Of a stretch of 64,000 nt of DNA, positions 16,831 to 27,733 are shown piece after piece. Location: positions 62,001 to 126,000 of the forward strand of contig NZ_CAJGWQ010000002.1 in the NCBI RefSeq assembly GCF_904842695.1, read 5' to 3'. The notes under the pieces were generated by a model that did not search any database, was not told the DNA's origin, and saw only the letters and a list, made by a program, of their open reading frames with translations. This DNA is from Gulosibacter hominis (lineage in GTDB: Bacteria; Actinomycetota; Actinomycetes; Actinomycetales; Microbacteriaceae). The position numbers were made by a program, and so were the translations under genes. Position 1 is the first letter of the stretch; the number at the start of each line of letters is the position of its first letter.

Positions 16831-17321
16831 GCCTCGATATTGCGCTTCTGATCGCCATGGTGGCGATGTACACCGTCGGCGTGTACCTGCTGCTCGAGCG
16901 CAGCGTCACCCGCATGATTTTCGGGGTGATCCTGCTCGCCAACGCCACCAACCTGCTGCTTTTCCTCACCGCGGGGAAGCCGGGGCTGGCGCCGCTGACC
17001 ACCGAGGGTGCCGAGCCCGTCGACTACACCGACCCGCTACCGCAGGCGTTCATCCTGACCGCCATCGTGATCGGGATGGCAACCACCGCCTTCATGCTGG
17101 CGCTGCTGTACCGCTCGTGGTCGCTGGCTCGTGCCGACGTGGTGGCTGACGACCACGAGGACGTCTCGCTGCGCGAGGTGGATGTGGAAGCCGACGACGA
17201 GGTGTTCGACCTCGACGACGCCGGCGACACCGACTTCGAACCCGAACATCTACCGGGAGACGAAGAATCGCCCACACCGGAAGACCAGGAAATCGCACTT
17301 GACGAGGAGGAGCTTAAATGA
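16827..17321 (+). CDS. mrpC: Na+/H+ antiporter subunit C (NuoK-like), with acidic tail
   Basis: A 164-residue protein. Residues 1-105 are the NuoK-like core with three membrane helices (GVYLLLERSVTRMIFGVILLANATNLLLF; PLPQAFILTAIVIGMATTAFMLALLYR). Residues 108-164 are an unusually long Asp/Glu-rich cytoplasmic tail (about 30 acidic residues), which the compact bacillary homologues lack. The gene overlaps both neighbours by 4 bp, as expected for stoichiometric translation in the Mrp complex. Confidence 0.93.
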   Translation: MSLDIALLIAMVAMYTVGVYLLLERSVTRMIFGVILLANATNLLLFLTAGKPGLAPLTTEGAEPVDYTDPLPQAFILTAIVIGMATTAFMLALLYRSWSLARADVVADDHEDVSLREVDVEADDEVFDLDDAGDTDFEPEHLPGDEESPTPEDQEIALDEEELK

Positions 17322-18916
17322 ACGCGCTCGTTCCTCTGCTCGTGCTGACCCCGCTCTTCGGTGCCGCCCTCACCCTCACCGCTGGGCGCCGCCGGCGGAT
17401 GCAAATCGCGATTGCCTCGCTGAGCATGGTGGTCAGCCTCGGGGTGGCGGTCGCACTGCTGCTGGCGGTGCAGGCAACCGGACAACCGCTGGTGATGCAG
17501 GTGGGTGGCTGGGCGGCGCCGTTCGGTATTTCGCTCGTCGTCGACCGGCTTTCGGCGCTCATGGTCGTCATCACCAGCATCGTGCTGCTGGCGGTGATGG
17601 TCTTTTCGATCGGGCAGGGCAACGTCGACCACGCCGACGAAGACACCGAAGAAGAAACCCCCGTTTCGATCTTCTATCCCACCTACCTGGTGCTGGCCGC
17701 GGGCGTGTACAACGCGTTCATTGCCGGTGACCTCTTCAACCTCTACGTGGGCTTTGAAATCCTGCTGGTGGCGAGCTTCGTGCTCATCACCCTCGGCGGC
17801 ACCGTGACGCGCATCCGGGCTGGCGTCACCTACATCATTGTTTCGCTGGTGTCGTCGGTGCTGTTCTTGATCGCCATCGCCATGATTTTTGCGGCCACCG
17901 GCACCGTCAATATGGCCACGATCTCAGCCCGAGTGGGTGCGCTTCCCAGCGAAGTGCAACTGGTATTGCACCTGATGCTGCTGGTTGGGTTTGCAATTAA
18001 GGCGGCGCTTTTCCCGCTGTCGTTCTGGCTGCCCGACTCGTACCCATCGGCGCCGGCACCGGTCACCGCGGTATTCGCCGGCTTGCTCACCAAAGTGGGT
18101 GTGTACGCCATCCTGCGCACCGAATCGCTCATCTTCGCGGCCAACGATATTTCTGTGCTGCTGATGGTGGTTGCTATTGCCACGATGCTCGTCGGAATTT
18201 TTGGTGCCGTGGCACAGGCGGGTATTCGCCGGATGCTCTCATTCACGCTCATCAGCCACATCGGATACATGATTTTCGGTATCGCGCTGGGCACCGAGAG
18301 TGGCTGGTCGGCGACGGTGTACTACATCATGCACCACATTTTGGTGCAGGCGACGCTGTTCTTGGTCACCGGTCTGATCGAACGCGTGGCCGGAACCTCG
18401 ACGATCACGCACCTTGGCGGGATGCTCAAACGCGCCCCCACAGTGGCGGTGCTGTTTTTTATCCCGATGCTCAACCTCGGCGGCATCCCGCCATTCTCTG
18501 GTTTCCTTGGCAAGGTTGCGCTATTTATTGCCGGCGCCGAGGGCACCGGACTGGCGGTGCCGCAGTGGCTCGTGTGGGTCGGTATTGCCGCCGGCGCCAT
18601 CACCAGCCTGCTCACACTCTACGCGCTGATCCGCGTGTGGAACCTCGGGTTCTGGCGCGAGCTCGACGAAGTCGGCGATGTCGAATCGCCACTGACTATC
18701 GTGCTCGAAGAAGAACCCGACGCGGATATCGTCAGGGACGAGCGCAATAATTCGAAACTCATGAACTTCGCCACCGGGGGACTGGTCGCGGTCACCGTGG
18801 CACTCACCGTTTTTGCCGGTCCGCTGTTCACAATCGCCGACCAGGCGGGAGAAAACCTGCGCGACTCTGGTGCCTACATCCAAACGGTTACTAATGAAGA
18901 GGGGATCAAACCATGA
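17318..18916 (+). CDS. mrpD: Na+/H+ antiporter subunit D (NuoN/M-like)
   Basis: A 532-residue proton-pumping-type subunit with about 14 helices. Landmarks are NLYVGFEILLVASFVLI, the Lys-containing FAIKAALFPLSFWLPDSYPSAPAPVTAVFAGLLTKVG, and the discontinuous-helix region around HHILVQATLFLVTGLIERV. The essential Glu (GFEIL, about residue 145) and Lys (FAIKAALF, about 228) are present. It pairs with MrpA in the antiporter. An acidic loop (EEEPDADIVRDER) sits near residue 465. It overlaps mrpC and mrpE by 4 bp each. Confidence 0.95.
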   Translation: MNALVPLLVLTPLFGAALTLTAGRRRRMQIAIASLSMVVSLGVAVALLLAVQATGQPLVMQVGGWAAPFGISLVVDRLSALMVVITSIVLLAVMVFSIGQGNVDHADEDTEEETPVSIFYPTYLVLAAGVYNAFIAGDLFNLYVGFEILLVASFVLITLGGTVTRIRAGVTYIIVSLVSSVLFLIAIAMIFAATGTVNMATISARVGALPSEVQLVLHLMLLVGFAIKAALFPLSFWLPDSYPSAPAPVTAVFAGLLTKVGVYAILRTESLIFAANDISVLLMVVAIATMLVGIFGAVAQAGIRRMLSFTLISHIGYMIFGIALGTESGWSATVYYIMHHILVQATLFLVTGLIERVAGTSTITHLGGMLKRAPTVAVLFFIPMLNLGGIPPFSGFLGKVALFIAGAEGTGLAVPQWLVWVGIAAGAITSLLTLYALIRVWNLGFWRELDEVGDVESPLTIVLEEEPDADIVRDERNNSKLMNFATGGLVAVTVALTVFAGPLFTIADQAGENLRDSGAYIQTVTNEEGIKP

Positions 18917-19578
18917 CCCCGCATTATGCAGCCACAAAACCAACCTCACGGCTGCGCACATTCACGCCGCTGGTGATTGTGCTGCTGTGCGTGTGGTTGA
19001 TCCTCTGGCGGCAGTTTGATGTGATCAGCATCGTCACCGGAATCGTGTTTTCGGTGCTGGTGGTGGGGATGTTCCAGCTGCCGAATGTGCAGCTGATCGA
19101 GCGCGTCCATCCGCTGTGGTTGATCGTGCTCGCCGGCAGAGTGATTGGCTGGGTGGTGCTCTCGTCGCTCGAAGTGGCATGGCTCACCGTTCGCCCGCAA
19201 CCAAAACCGAAGGCGTCAATCATCGCCTATCGGATGCGCGCCCGCTCCGACTGGCTGCTCACCCTTGCCGCCCTCATCAATATGTTTGTGCCCGGCAGTG
19301 TGGTCGTTGACGTTGACCGTACCCGCGGCATCATCTATTTGCACCAGTTCGCGGCCGAAGGACCCGACGGTATTGCTGCGGCGCGACGGGCCGCCTATCG
19401 CATTGAGGATGCGATTGCGCTCGCCTTCGCCAGCCACGAAGATCTCCACCACATCAACCGCTGGCGGGCCGAGCACGAGTATCCGCCGCTGTGGGCATCG
19501 CGTCGTCAGCGCTCTTTTGAAGCCGCGGTTGAGCGCGACCGACTGCGTCACGAAACCGAGTGGGAGGAAGAATCATGA
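18913..19578 (+). CDS. mrpE: Na+/H+ antiporter subunit E
   Basis: A 221-residue protein with hydrophobic segments at about residues 17-35, 38-55 and 62-90, then a cytoplasmic domain containing the family's NMFVPGSVVVDVDRTRGIIYLH (the usual sense is N-x-x-x-PGT-x-x-D). The C-terminus is extended and charged (RQRSFEAAVERDRLRHETEWEEES). MrpE supports assembly and activity of the Mrp complex. It overlaps mrpD by 4 bp and mrpF by 4 bp. Confidence 0.92.
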   Translation: MTPHYAATKPTSRLRTFTPLVIVLLCVWLILWRQFDVISIVTGIVFSVLVVGMFQLPNVQLIERVHPLWLIVLAGRVIGWVVLSSLEVAWLTVRPQPKPKASIIAYRMRARSDWLLTLAALINMFVPGSVVVDVDRTRGIIYLHQFAAEGPDGIAAARRAAYRIEDAIALAFASHEDLHHINRWRAEHEYPPLWASRRQRSFEAAVERDRLRHETEWEEES

Positions 19579-19859
19579 GCGCCACGGCAGTGACGATTGT
19601 GACGCTGATCGTCGGCAGCTGCTTTGCTGCCGCCGCCGTCCTGTCGGTGATCCGCATTGTGCGAGGCCCGTCACTTATCGACCGGATGGCCGCATCCGAC
19701 ACACTGCTCACAGTGCTGATGTGCGTGCTTATCGCCGAGATGGTGATTAATGGCCACCTGCACACGCTGCCGCTGGTGGTTGGGCTGGCGATGACCGCCT
19801 CGGTTGGCACGCTCGCCGTGGCGCGCTTTGCCTCGCGAGCTGGAAGGCGGAAAAATTGA
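19575..19859 (+). CDS. mrpF: Na+/H+ antiporter subunit F
   Basis: A 94-residue protein with three membrane helices and the MrpF signature RIVRGPSLIDRMAASDTLLTVLM. The ATG at 19575 overlaps the mrpE stop (ATGA), and GGGAGGAAG lies just upstream. An in-frame upstream extension to 19560 would run through that ribosome site and is rejected. Confidence 0.92.
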   Translation: MSATAVTIVTLIVGSCFAAAAVLSVIRIVRGPSLIDRMAASDTLLTVLMCVLIAEMVINGHLHTLPLVVGLAMTASVGTLAVARFASRAGRRKN

Positions 19860-20284
19860 GCGGAAATATTTGGCTGGATGTGCTGTCGGCCATTCTGCTG
19901 ATCGCCGGAGCCGCCATGTCGCTGACCGCCGGTATCGGTTTGCTGCGGTTTGACGACATCATGACCCGGCTGCACTCGCAGTCAAAGCCGCAGTCATCGG
20001 GATTGATCTACCTGCTGATCGCCCTGGGCCTGCAGCAGGGCAAGTGGGAGCTGGTGCCGCTACTGGTGCTAGTGATCGTGTTCCAAATGCTGACCACACC
20101 CGCCGCATCCATTGTGCTAGCTCGCGCCGGGTATCGCTCACGGCACTACGACGGTGTAGATCTCGCGCTGGATGAACTGCGCGACGATGTGCAGCGTGCT
20201 GAGCGAGCCACCGGCGTTGAGGAAGAACGTGCCGCGCTTGCCGCGCGCGAAGCCGACTCCGACAACAGCGATCACGCCGGGTGA
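19856..20284 (+). CDS. mrpG: Na+/H+ antiporter subunit G
   Basis: A 142-residue protein with three helices and the MrpG/PhaG pattern (SLTAGIGLLRFDDIMTRLHSQSKPQSSGLIYLLIALGLQ). The start is TTG at 19856 inside the mrpF stop (TTGA), with a purine-rich GGAAGGCGGAAAAA before it. The C-terminal about 40 residues are charged and extended. It is the last gene of the mrp operon. The next gene, ilvD, has its own promoter-like -10. Confidence 0.92.
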   Translation: MSGNIWLDVLSAILLIAGAAMSLTAGIGLLRFDDIMTRLHSQSKPQSSGLIYLLIALGLQQGKWELVPLLVLVIVFQMLTTPAASIVLARAGYRSRHYDGVDLALDELRDDVQRAERATGVEEERAALAAREADSDNSDHAG

Positions 20285-20307
20285 GCGAGGGTGTCGGCTG
20301 GCGCGAC

Positions 20308-20313
20308 TAGACT
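20308..20313 (+). promoter_or_regulatory. -10 element for leaderless ilvD transcript
   Basis: TAGACT at 20308-20313 is followed by exactly 6 bp and then the ilvD ATG at 20320. There is no Shine-Dalgarno in between, so transcription probably starts at the A of the start codon. Confidence 0.55.
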
Positions 20314-20319
20314 GGGTTC

Positions 20320-22023
20320 ATGGCCGAACACGAGATCGATATGAAACCGAAGTCGCGCGCTGTTACCGACGGCATTGAAGCCACGGCCGCGCGTGGGATG
20401 CTCCGTGCCGTGGGCATGGGCGATGACGACTGGGACAAGCCGCAGATTGGCGTCGCGAGCTCGTGGAATGAGATCACGCCATGCAACCTTTCGCTCGACC
20501 GCCTTGCTCAGGCCGCTAAAGAGGGCGTGCACAGCGCCGGCGGCTACCCGCTGCAATTCGGCACCGTGTCGGTGTCGGACGGGATTTCGATGGGGCACGA
20601 GGGGATGCACTTTTCGCTCGTGTCGCGCGAGGTGATCGCCGACTCGGTTGAAGTGGTGATGGAAGCCGAGCGGCTCGACGGCTCGGTGCTGCTGGCCGGC
20701 TGCGATAAATCGCTACCCGGTATGCTGATGGCCGCGGCCCGCCTGAAGCTGCCGAGCGTGTTCCTCTACGCCGGCACCATCATGCCCGGTCACGTGCGCC
20801 TTTCGGACGGCACCGTCAAAGACGATGTCACCATCATCGACGCGTTCGAAGCGGTCGGAGCCTGCAAGGCCGGACTCATGTCGGAGGAAGATCGCAAGAA
20901 GATCGAAGAAGCCATTTGCCCCGGTGAGGGTGCCTGCGGTGGTTTTTACACCGCCAACACCATGGCGGCTGTGGCCGAGGCGCTCGGGCTGTCGGTTCCC
21001 GGATCAGCCGCGCCGCCGTCGGCCGACCGTCGCCGCGACTACTACGCGCGCAAATCGGGTGAAGCGGTTGTTAACCAGCTGCGTCTGGGGATCACCACCG
21101 CCGATATCCTCACCAAGAAGGCGTTTGAAAACGCCATCGCAGTGGTGATGTGCATGGGTGGGTCAACCAACGCGGTGCTGCACCTGCTTGCCATCGCCCG
21201 TGAGGCCGAAGTCGACCTCACCCTTGACGATTTCAACCGCATCGCCGACCGCGTCCCGCACCTGGCAGACATGAAACCGTTCGGCAAATACGTCATGAAT
21301 GACATCGATCACGTCGGCGGTATCCCGGTGGTCATGAAGGCACTGCTCGACGAGGGGCTCATCCACGGTGATGCGCTCACCTGCACCGGCAAAACCGTTG
21401 CCGAAAATCTCGAAGAACTCAACCCCGACCCGCTCGACGGTGAGGTCATCCACACGCTCGACAACCCCATTCACGCAACCGGTGGCCTATCGGTGCTGTC
21501 GGGTTCGCTCGCACCCGAGGGCGCGGTCGTCAAATCGGCCGGTTTTGACCTCGAGGTGTTTGAGGGCCCGGCGCGCGTGTTCGAGCGCGAACGTGAGGCA
21601 ATGGATGCGCTCACCCGCGGTGAAATCAAACACGGCGATGTCGTCGTGATTCGCTATGAGGGCCCCAAGGGTGGCCCCGGTATGCGCGAGATGCTCGCCA
21701 TCACCGCAGCCATCAAGGGTGCGGGCCTCGGCAAGGATGTACTACTCTTGACCGATGGACGATTCTCGGGCGGCACAACCGGCCTGTGCATCGGCCACGT
21801 CGCCCCAGAGGCATCGGATGGAGGTCCGATCGCATTCGTGCGCGACGGCGATCTGATTCGGGTCAACATTGCAGCTCGCACCATCGACCTACTCGTTGAT
21901 GAGGCCGAGCTTGCCACCCGGCGAGAGGGCTGGGAACCGCTTCCTCCGCGATACACGCGCGGCGTCTTGACGAAATTTGCCAAGCTCGTGCGTTCGGCGT
22001 CAGAGGGCGCGATTACGGGATAA
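20320..22023 (+). CDS. ilvD: Dihydroxy-acid dehydratase
   Basis: A 567-residue Fe-S dehydratase catalysing the third common step of valine and isoleucine synthesis. Cluster cysteines are visible in [10 protein letters not shown] (about residue 127) and [14 protein letters not shown] (about 200). The metal-binding and lysine region is near [22 protein letters not shown], and [20 protein letters not shown] lies near the C-terminus. Length is normal for the family. It heads the ilvD-ilvB-ilvN-ilvC block. Confidence 0.97.
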   Translation: MAEHEIDMKPKSRAVTDGIEATAARGMLRAVGMGDDDWDKPQIGVASSWNEITPCNLSLDRLAQAAKEGVHSAGGYPLQFGTVSVSDGISMGHEGMHFSLVSREVIADSVEVVMEAERLDGSVLLAGCDKSLPGMLMAAARLKLPSVFLYAGTIMPGHVRLSDGTVKDDVTIIDAFEAVGACKAGLMSEEDRKKIEEAICPGEGACGGFYTANTMAAVAEALGLSVPGSAAPPSADRRRDYYARKSGEAVVNQLRLGITTADILTKKAFENAIAVVMCMGGSTNAVLHLLAIAREAEVDLTLDDFNRIADRVPHLADMKPFGKYVMNDIDHVGGIPVVMKALLDEGLIHGDALTCTGKTVAENLEELNPDPLDGEVIHTLDNPIHATGGLSVLSGSLAPEGAVVKSAGFDLEVFEGPARVFEREREAMDALTRGEIKHGDVVVIRYEGPKGGPGMREMLAITAAIKGAGLGKDVLLLTDGRFSGGTTGLCIGHVAPEASDGGPIAFVRDGDLIRVNIAARTIDLLVDEAELATRREGWEPLPPRYTRGVLTKFAKLVRSASEGAITG

Positions 22024-22116
22024 CGCATCCGGTGCTGTCGACACCACACGTTGGCAGCCACTAACCGGTGCGTGCATCCGCAATATTCGACTAACGATCA
22101 GGAATGCAGATAGTTC

Positions 22117-23892
22117 ATGTCAACTGAAGCTGACAAGGCAGGTATCGGCGAGCGCATCACCGGCGCCGAGGCGGTTGTTCGGTCACTCGAGCTGCTTGGG
22201 GTGACGGATGTGTTCGGTCTGCCAGGCGGCGCCATCCTGCCCGCATACGACGCGATTCTCGATGCACGCACGATCAACCACGTGCTTGTGCGCCACGAAC
22301 AGGGCGCCGGGCACGCCGCCGAGGGCTACGCCACGGCATCGGGCAAGGTTGGCGTGTGCATCGCCACCTCGGGGCCGGGCGCAACCAACCTGGTGACGGC
22401 GCTTGCCGACGCGTATATGGACTCGGTGCCGATGCTGGCGATCACCGGGCAGGTGTTCTCAACACTCATGGGTACCGACGCCTTCCAGGAGGCCGACATT
22501 GTCGGCATCACCATGCCGATCACCAAGCACTCATTCATGGTGAAATCGGCCGAAGAAATTCCGGGGGCACTGGCTGCCGCCTACGAACTCGCGGGAACCG
22601 GCCGTCCCGGCCCGGTGCTGGTCGACATCACGAAGGATGCGCAGCAGGGCGAGTTTGAATTCCACTGGCCGCCGAAGGTTGATCTGCCCGGCTACCGGCC
22701 CATCACCAAGGCGCACGGCAAGCAGATCCTGGCCGCCTGCGAAGCAATTGCCCAAGCATCCAAACCCGTGATTTATGCCGGTGGTGGCATCATTCGCGCC
22801 GGCGCATCCGCCGAGCTCATCGAATTCGCCGAGCGCACCGGCGCGCCCGTGGTGACCACGCTTATGGCCCGCGGTGCTTTCCCCGACGGCCACCCGCAAA
22901 TGCTCGGTATGCCGGGGATGCACGGCACCGTTCCGGCGGTGCTGGCGCTGCAAGAGGCTGACCTGGTGTTCGCAATCGGTGCGCGATTCGACGACCGCGT
23001 CACCGGCAAGGCCGAGCTATTCGCTCCCAACGCCCAGATCGTGCACGTCGATATCGACCCCGCCGAAATCTCCAAGATTCGCCTCGCCGACGTGCCCATC
23101 GTGGGGGATGCCCGCGAGGTGCTCAACGACCTCAACCGGGCCTACAGCACCGAGCGATTCCCCGAACGAGCCGACCTCGAACAGTGGTGGAACTATCTCA
23201 ACGGCCTGCGCACCGAGTTCCCGCGCGGCTACACGCCCACGACTGACGGGCTTATTGCACCGCAGAAGGTTATTGAACGCATCAGCGAACTCACCGGACC
23301 CGAAGCTATCTACGCCACGGGCGTGGGCCAGCACCAGATGTGGTCGGCACAGTTCCTCACCCTGCAACGGCCGGGATCATTCCTCAACTCGGGCGGTGCC
23401 GGCACTATGGGATATTCGGTTCCGGCCGCCATGGGCGCCAAGGTGGCGCAGCCCGACCGGGTGGTGTGGGCGATCGACGGCGACGGATGTTTCCAGATGA
23501 CCAACCAGGAGATCGCCACCTGTATGGTCAACAACATCCCGATCAAAATCGCCGTCATCAACAACTCGTCGCTCGGTATGGTGCGCCAGTGGCAGACACT
23601 GTTCTACGACGGCCGCTACTCGAACACCGAACTCAACACCGGGCACGGGTCGATTCGCGTACCCGACTTCGTGAAACTCGCCGAAGCCTACGGTGCGCTC
23701 GGGTTGCGTGTTGAACACGAAGACCAGATCGACGACGCCATCAAACAGGCGCTAGAAACTAACGACCGCACCGTGGTCATCGACTTTGTCGTATCGGCCG
23801 ATGCGATGGTCTGGCCGATGGTGCCGCAGGGCGTGTCGAACAGCTTTATCCAGTACGCCCGTGACGCCAGCCCAGCATACCAGGGGGAGTAA
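22117..23892 (+). CDS. ilvB: Acetolactate synthase, large (catalytic) subunit
   Basis: A 591-residue ThDP enzyme. It has the catalytic Glu in [15 protein letters not shown] (about residue 55), a central FAD-binding region, and the ThDP/Mg2+ motif [29 protein letters not shown] near 455-485. It condenses pyruvate with pyruvate or 2-ketobutyrate. The 93-bp gap from ilvD holds no obvious Ile/Val/Leu-rich leader peptide. ilvN follows 5 bp downstream. Confidence 0.97.
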   Translation: MSTEADKAGIGERITGAEAVVRSLELLGVTDVFGLPGGAILPAYDAILDARTINHVLVRHEQGAGHAAEGYATASGKVGVCIATSGPGATNLVTALADAYMDSVPMLAITGQVFSTLMGTDAFQEADIVGITMPITKHSFMVKSAEEIPGALAAAYELAGTGRPGPVLVDITKDAQQGEFEFHWPPKVDLPGYRPITKAHGKQILAACEAIAQASKPVIYAGGGIIRAGASAELIEFAERTGAPVVTTLMARGAFPDGHPQMLGMPGMHGTVPAVLALQEADLVFAIGARFDDRVTGKAELFAPNAQIVHVDIDPAEISKIRLADVPIVGDAREVLNDLNRAYSTERFPERADLEQWWNYLNGLRTEFPRGYTPTTDGLIAPQKVIERISELTGPEAIYATGVGQHQMWSAQFLTLQRPGSFLNSGGAGTMGYSVPAAMGAKVAQPDRVVWAIDGDGCFQMTNQEIATCMVNNIPIKIAVINNSSLGMVRQWQTLFYDGRYSNTELNTGHGSIRVPDFVKLAEAYGALGLRVEHEDQIDDAIKQALETNDRTVVIDFVVSADAMVWPMVPQGVSNSFIQYARDASPAYQGE

Positions 23893-23897
23893 TAAGC

Positions 23898-24407
23898 ATG
23901 CCGAAACACATCCTTTCGCTGCTGGTGGAAGACAAGCCCGGTCTGCTCACGCGAGTTGCCGGCCTTTTCGCCCGTCGCGGATTCAACATCGCATCGCTCG
24001 CAGTGGGGCAGTCGGAAGTGCCCGGCCTCTCGCGGATGACGGTCGTTGTTGACGTTGATAGTTTTCCACTCGAACAGGTCACAAAACAGCTCAACAAGCT
24101 CGTCAACGTGATCAAGATCGTTGAGCTCGAACCCGACTCATCCGTCGAACGCGAGCACATCCTCGTCAAGGTGCGTGTCGATAAGCAGACACGATCCGAG
24201 GTGATTGAAGCGGTCAACCTTTTCCGCGCCCGCGTCGTGGACGTAACGCACGATTCGCTCGTCATTGAAACCACCGGTGACAGCGGTAAGGTGCAGGCAC
24301 TGCTGCGCATGCTTGAGCCGTACGGTATTCGTGAACTCGTACAGTCGGGGCTTATCGCAGTGGGGCGCGGGCCGAAGTCCATCACCGAACGAGTGGGCCG
24401 CGCATAG
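23898..24407 (+). CDS. ilvN: Acetolactate synthase, small (regulatory) subunit
   Basis: A 169-residue protein with an N-terminal ACT domain (HILSLLVEDKPGLLTRVAGLFARRGFNIASLAVG), which binds valine for feedback control, and the C-terminal small-subunit domain (ALLRMLEPYGIRELVQSGLIAVGRGPKSI). It lies 5 bp after ilvB and forms the holoenzyme with it. Confidence 0.96.
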   Translation: MPKHILSLLVEDKPGLLTRVAGLFARRGFNIASLAVGQSEVPGLSRMTVVVDVDSFPLEQVTKQLNKLVNVIKIVELEPDSSVEREHILVKVRVDKQTRSEVIEAVNLFRARVVDVTHDSLVIETTGDSGKVQALLRMLEPYGIRELVQSGLIAVGRGPKSITERVGRA

Positions 24408-25484
<1,077 letters not shown>

Positions 25485-25496
25485 CGATCGCCTAAC

Positions 25497-25529
25497 CGGG
25501 AGGGCCGCGCGTAGTGCGTGGCCCTCCCG
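25497..25529 (+). terminator. Rho-independent terminator after ilvC
   Basis: CGGGAGGGCC (25497-25506) pairs with GGCCCTCCCG (25520-25529). An inner CGC/GCG and a G-T pair extend it to a 14-bp stem around a GTAGT loop, followed by CTTTT. Confidence 0.9.
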
Positions 25530-25867
25530 CTTTTCCCTGCCGGCTGGGCTGGCCCTGCCGTGCCTACCAGCCCTGCCGCCCCCTGCATCTCTGCAGCTGC
25601 TGGCGAGCCCTGCTGGCCCTGCCGTACCCCTGCGTCCCCCTGCATCCCCTGCTGGCTCTGCTGGCCCTGCCGCATCCCTGTACCCCCTGCAGATTTTTGT
25701 TTCCTGGATGCAGTTGCTTGCGGAGTTTTGTTTCCTGGCTGCAAATCGGGCCAGTAGGGCATACAAATCCGGGTTTGAGGCGCTTTTTGCAGTCAATTTT
25801 TTGATTTCAGGAAACAAAATTCCGCAAACTTGGGCCAGCGCAATGCCGGCTCAGGCGAGCGCCAGCC
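25530..25867. repeat. Non-coding low-complexity region: CCCTGC-rich repeats and TTTTGTTTCCTG repeats
   Basis: 25540-25690 is a series of imperfect units such as CCCTGCTGG and CCCTGCCGTA; read on the minus strand they give Gly-x-x collagen-like strings that shift frame and contain no credible gene. 25690-25830 carries TTTTGTTTCCTGG at two direct positions. TTGCGGAGTTTTGTTTCCTG (about 25719-25738) also has a near-perfect inverse at about 25807-25826 (one mismatch), which can form a long hairpin. No gene is supported here. It could be decayed coding sequence plus a REP-like element. Confidence 0.6.
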
Positions 25868-27580
25868 CTACAACCGCGGGGTGCGGGTCGGCTCGGTGCG
25901 ACGCGGGCGGAGCGCTTCGAACGCCGCGCCGTAGCGCAGCAGCGCAGTGTCGTCCCAACCGCGGCCCGCGAAAGTGAGCCCCACGGGCATTGCGATATCG
26001 TGCATCGTGCCCATGGGCACTGTCACAGTCGGGATCCCCAGGTGCCGCCACACAAGATTGCCATTGGCAACCCAGGTGCCGTTACGCCACCCCAGATCGG
26101 CCGACGCCTCATTCACATCCATATCGGCCGGCCCCACATCGGCAACCGCCGGTAGCACCACACCATCGAGTCGCAGTCCCGCAAGCCACTCGTCGAAGTC
26201 AATGCGGCGGGTTTCGTTCAGCCCGCGCACGCCCTCGGGAATCAACGGGATTTCGGTCAGCTCCGGCACCCCGTTCACGCGCGCATAGCGGGTGTATTCC
26301 TGCACATCGAAGTCGAGCTCGGCATAGCGGTCGGGGAGCGCACCCTCTGGATGCGGGAAGATCTTCGCGCCATCCACCTGCGTCATGCTGTTGAGATTCG
26401 GGTCGCCATTGGTCTGCAAAAATTCGTTCCACGACCACAGCGACAGCTCGAGAATTTCACGGTCGAGATAGCCTTCGGGAATGAGCCCGCGCGTCCCAAT
26501 CGTGGGTGCGCCAGGCCGGTCACCCTCGTAGTTCGACACCACCGGGAAGTCGACCTCGACCACCTCGGCGCCGGCCGCTTCAAGGTCGCGCCGTGCGGCC
26601 TCCCACAGCTCGATAACGGATGCTCGCGTTTCAATGGGATGCCCGGTGGGGCCACCGAACCGCGGCTGGTCGCCGGTGCCGGCGATCGGGTCGGCATTGA
26701 TGTACATGCGCGGCACACCGAAACGTTTGCCGCGCAGCACTTCGGTGGGTTCGGATGCGGCGAGCGCCGGGTAGCTTTCGGGTCGCAGTTCGTGCACGGG
26801 CGGGATTTCAATCCACGGCTGCACGCGCCAAAAATCACCTCGTGTGGTGTGGTCGTCGGCGACGATCACATCGAGCACCTCGAGCAGGTCTGCCATGGTG
26901 CGGGCGTGAGGCGCGACCACATCCATGGTGGGTACGAGCGGCCAGTTGCCGCGAATCGAAATGACGCCCCACGAGGGGGTGTAGGTGCACAGCGCATTGT
27001 TCGAAGCTGGCCCGCGGCCTGACGACCACGTTTCTTCACCGAGCCCGAACGCGGCGAAGCTGGCGGCGGTTGCGGTGCCTGAGCCATTCGATGATCCCGA
27101 CCCGAACGGGGCGGTGAGGTAGTCGGCGTTGTAGGGGCTTTCGGCGCGGCCGTAAACGCCGCGCTGCATACCGCCGTTGGCCATGGGCGGCATATTGGTG
27201 AGACCGAGCAAAATTGCGCCGCCGGCACGCAGCCGCTCGATTGTGAACGCATCCCGGCCCGCAACCAGGTGCTCAAATGCCGGGGATCCGGCGGCCACGG
27301 TCAATCCGCGTGCCGCGTAGCTGTCTTTGGCGGTGAAGGGGATGCCGTCGAGCGGGCCGAGCAGCTCGCCGGCGCGGCGGCGTTCATCGGATGCGGCGGC
27401 TTCATCGAGCGCGTCGGGATTGTCGACAACGATCGCGTTCAATCGGATGCCGGCACGGTCGTAGGTATTGATGCGGTCTAGATAGGCCCGTACCAGTTCG
27501 ACACTCGTGACCTTGCCGGTCTCGAGGTCATGGCGCAATTGCGCGATCGGGGCCTCGACGACGTCGTACTTCGCCACCAC
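25868..27580 (-). CDS. Amidase-signature family hydrolase
   Basis: About 570 residues. The catalytic Lys lies in PFTAKDSYAARGLTVAAGS. The cis-Ser loop is GSGSSNGSGTATAAS, and the nucleophile region is GEETWSSGRGPASN, where most relatives have GxDTGGSxRxPA; the serine and Arg are kept but GG is replaced by WS. It probably hydrolyses a carboxamide, cytosolically; the substrate is unknown. GAAGGAG (27587-27593) is 6-9 bp before two consecutive GTG codons at 27580 and 27577, either of which is the better start. An in-frame ATG further upstream at 27643 lies before this ribosome site and is not favoured. Confidence 0.88.
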   Translation of the reverse strand: MVAKYDVVEAPIAQLRHDLETGKVTSVELVRAYLDRINTYDRAGIRLNAIVVDNPDALDEAAASDERRRAGELLGPLDGIPFTAKDSYAARGLTVAAGSPAFEHLVAGRDAFTIERLRAGGAILLGLTNMPPMANGGMQRGVYGRAESPYNADYLTAPFGSGSSNGSGTATAASFAAFGLGEETWSSGRGPASNNALCTYTPSWGVISIRGNWPLVPTMDVVAPHARTMADLLEVLDVIVADDHTTRGDFWRVQPWIEIPPVHELRPESYPALAASEPTEVLRGKRFGVPRMYINADPIAGTGDQPRFGGPTGHPIETRASVIELWEAARRDLEAAGAEVVEVDFPVVSNYEGDRPGAPTIGTRGLIPEGYLDREILELSLWSWNEFLQTNGDPNLNSMTQVDGAKIFPHPEGALPDRYAELDFDVQEYTRYARVNGVPELTEIPLIPEGVRGLNETRRIDFDEWLAGLRLDGVVLPAVADVGPADMDVNEASADLGWRNGTWVANGNLVWRHLGIPTVTVPMGTMHDIAMPVGLTFAGRGWDDTALLRYGAAFEALRPRRTEPTRTPRL

Positions 27581-27720
27581 TCGCCACTCCTTCGTCTGCG
27601 GGTTGGGTCGCTGTGTTGCGTTGCCGGGATGGCTGCTGCACACAGCGGCTAAACGTTCGTCATTTTCGCAGGGGCGTCGGTGTGGCGCAAATATTGCGTC
27701 GCGCCGATACGGCCGCGGTG

Positions 27721-27726
27721 TACAGT
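27721..27726 (+). promoter_or_regulatory. -10 element for leaderless ABC exporter transcript
   Basis: TACAGT at 27721-27726 is followed by 7 bp and the ATG at 27734, with no Shine-Dalgarno between them. Confidence 0.5.
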
Positions 27727-27733
27727 CGCCTAA

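Noticed and set aside
22024-22116. A branched-chain attenuator leader before ilvB
   Set aside because: I looked for an Ile/Val/Leu-rich small ORF or a terminator/antiterminator pair in this gap and found none.
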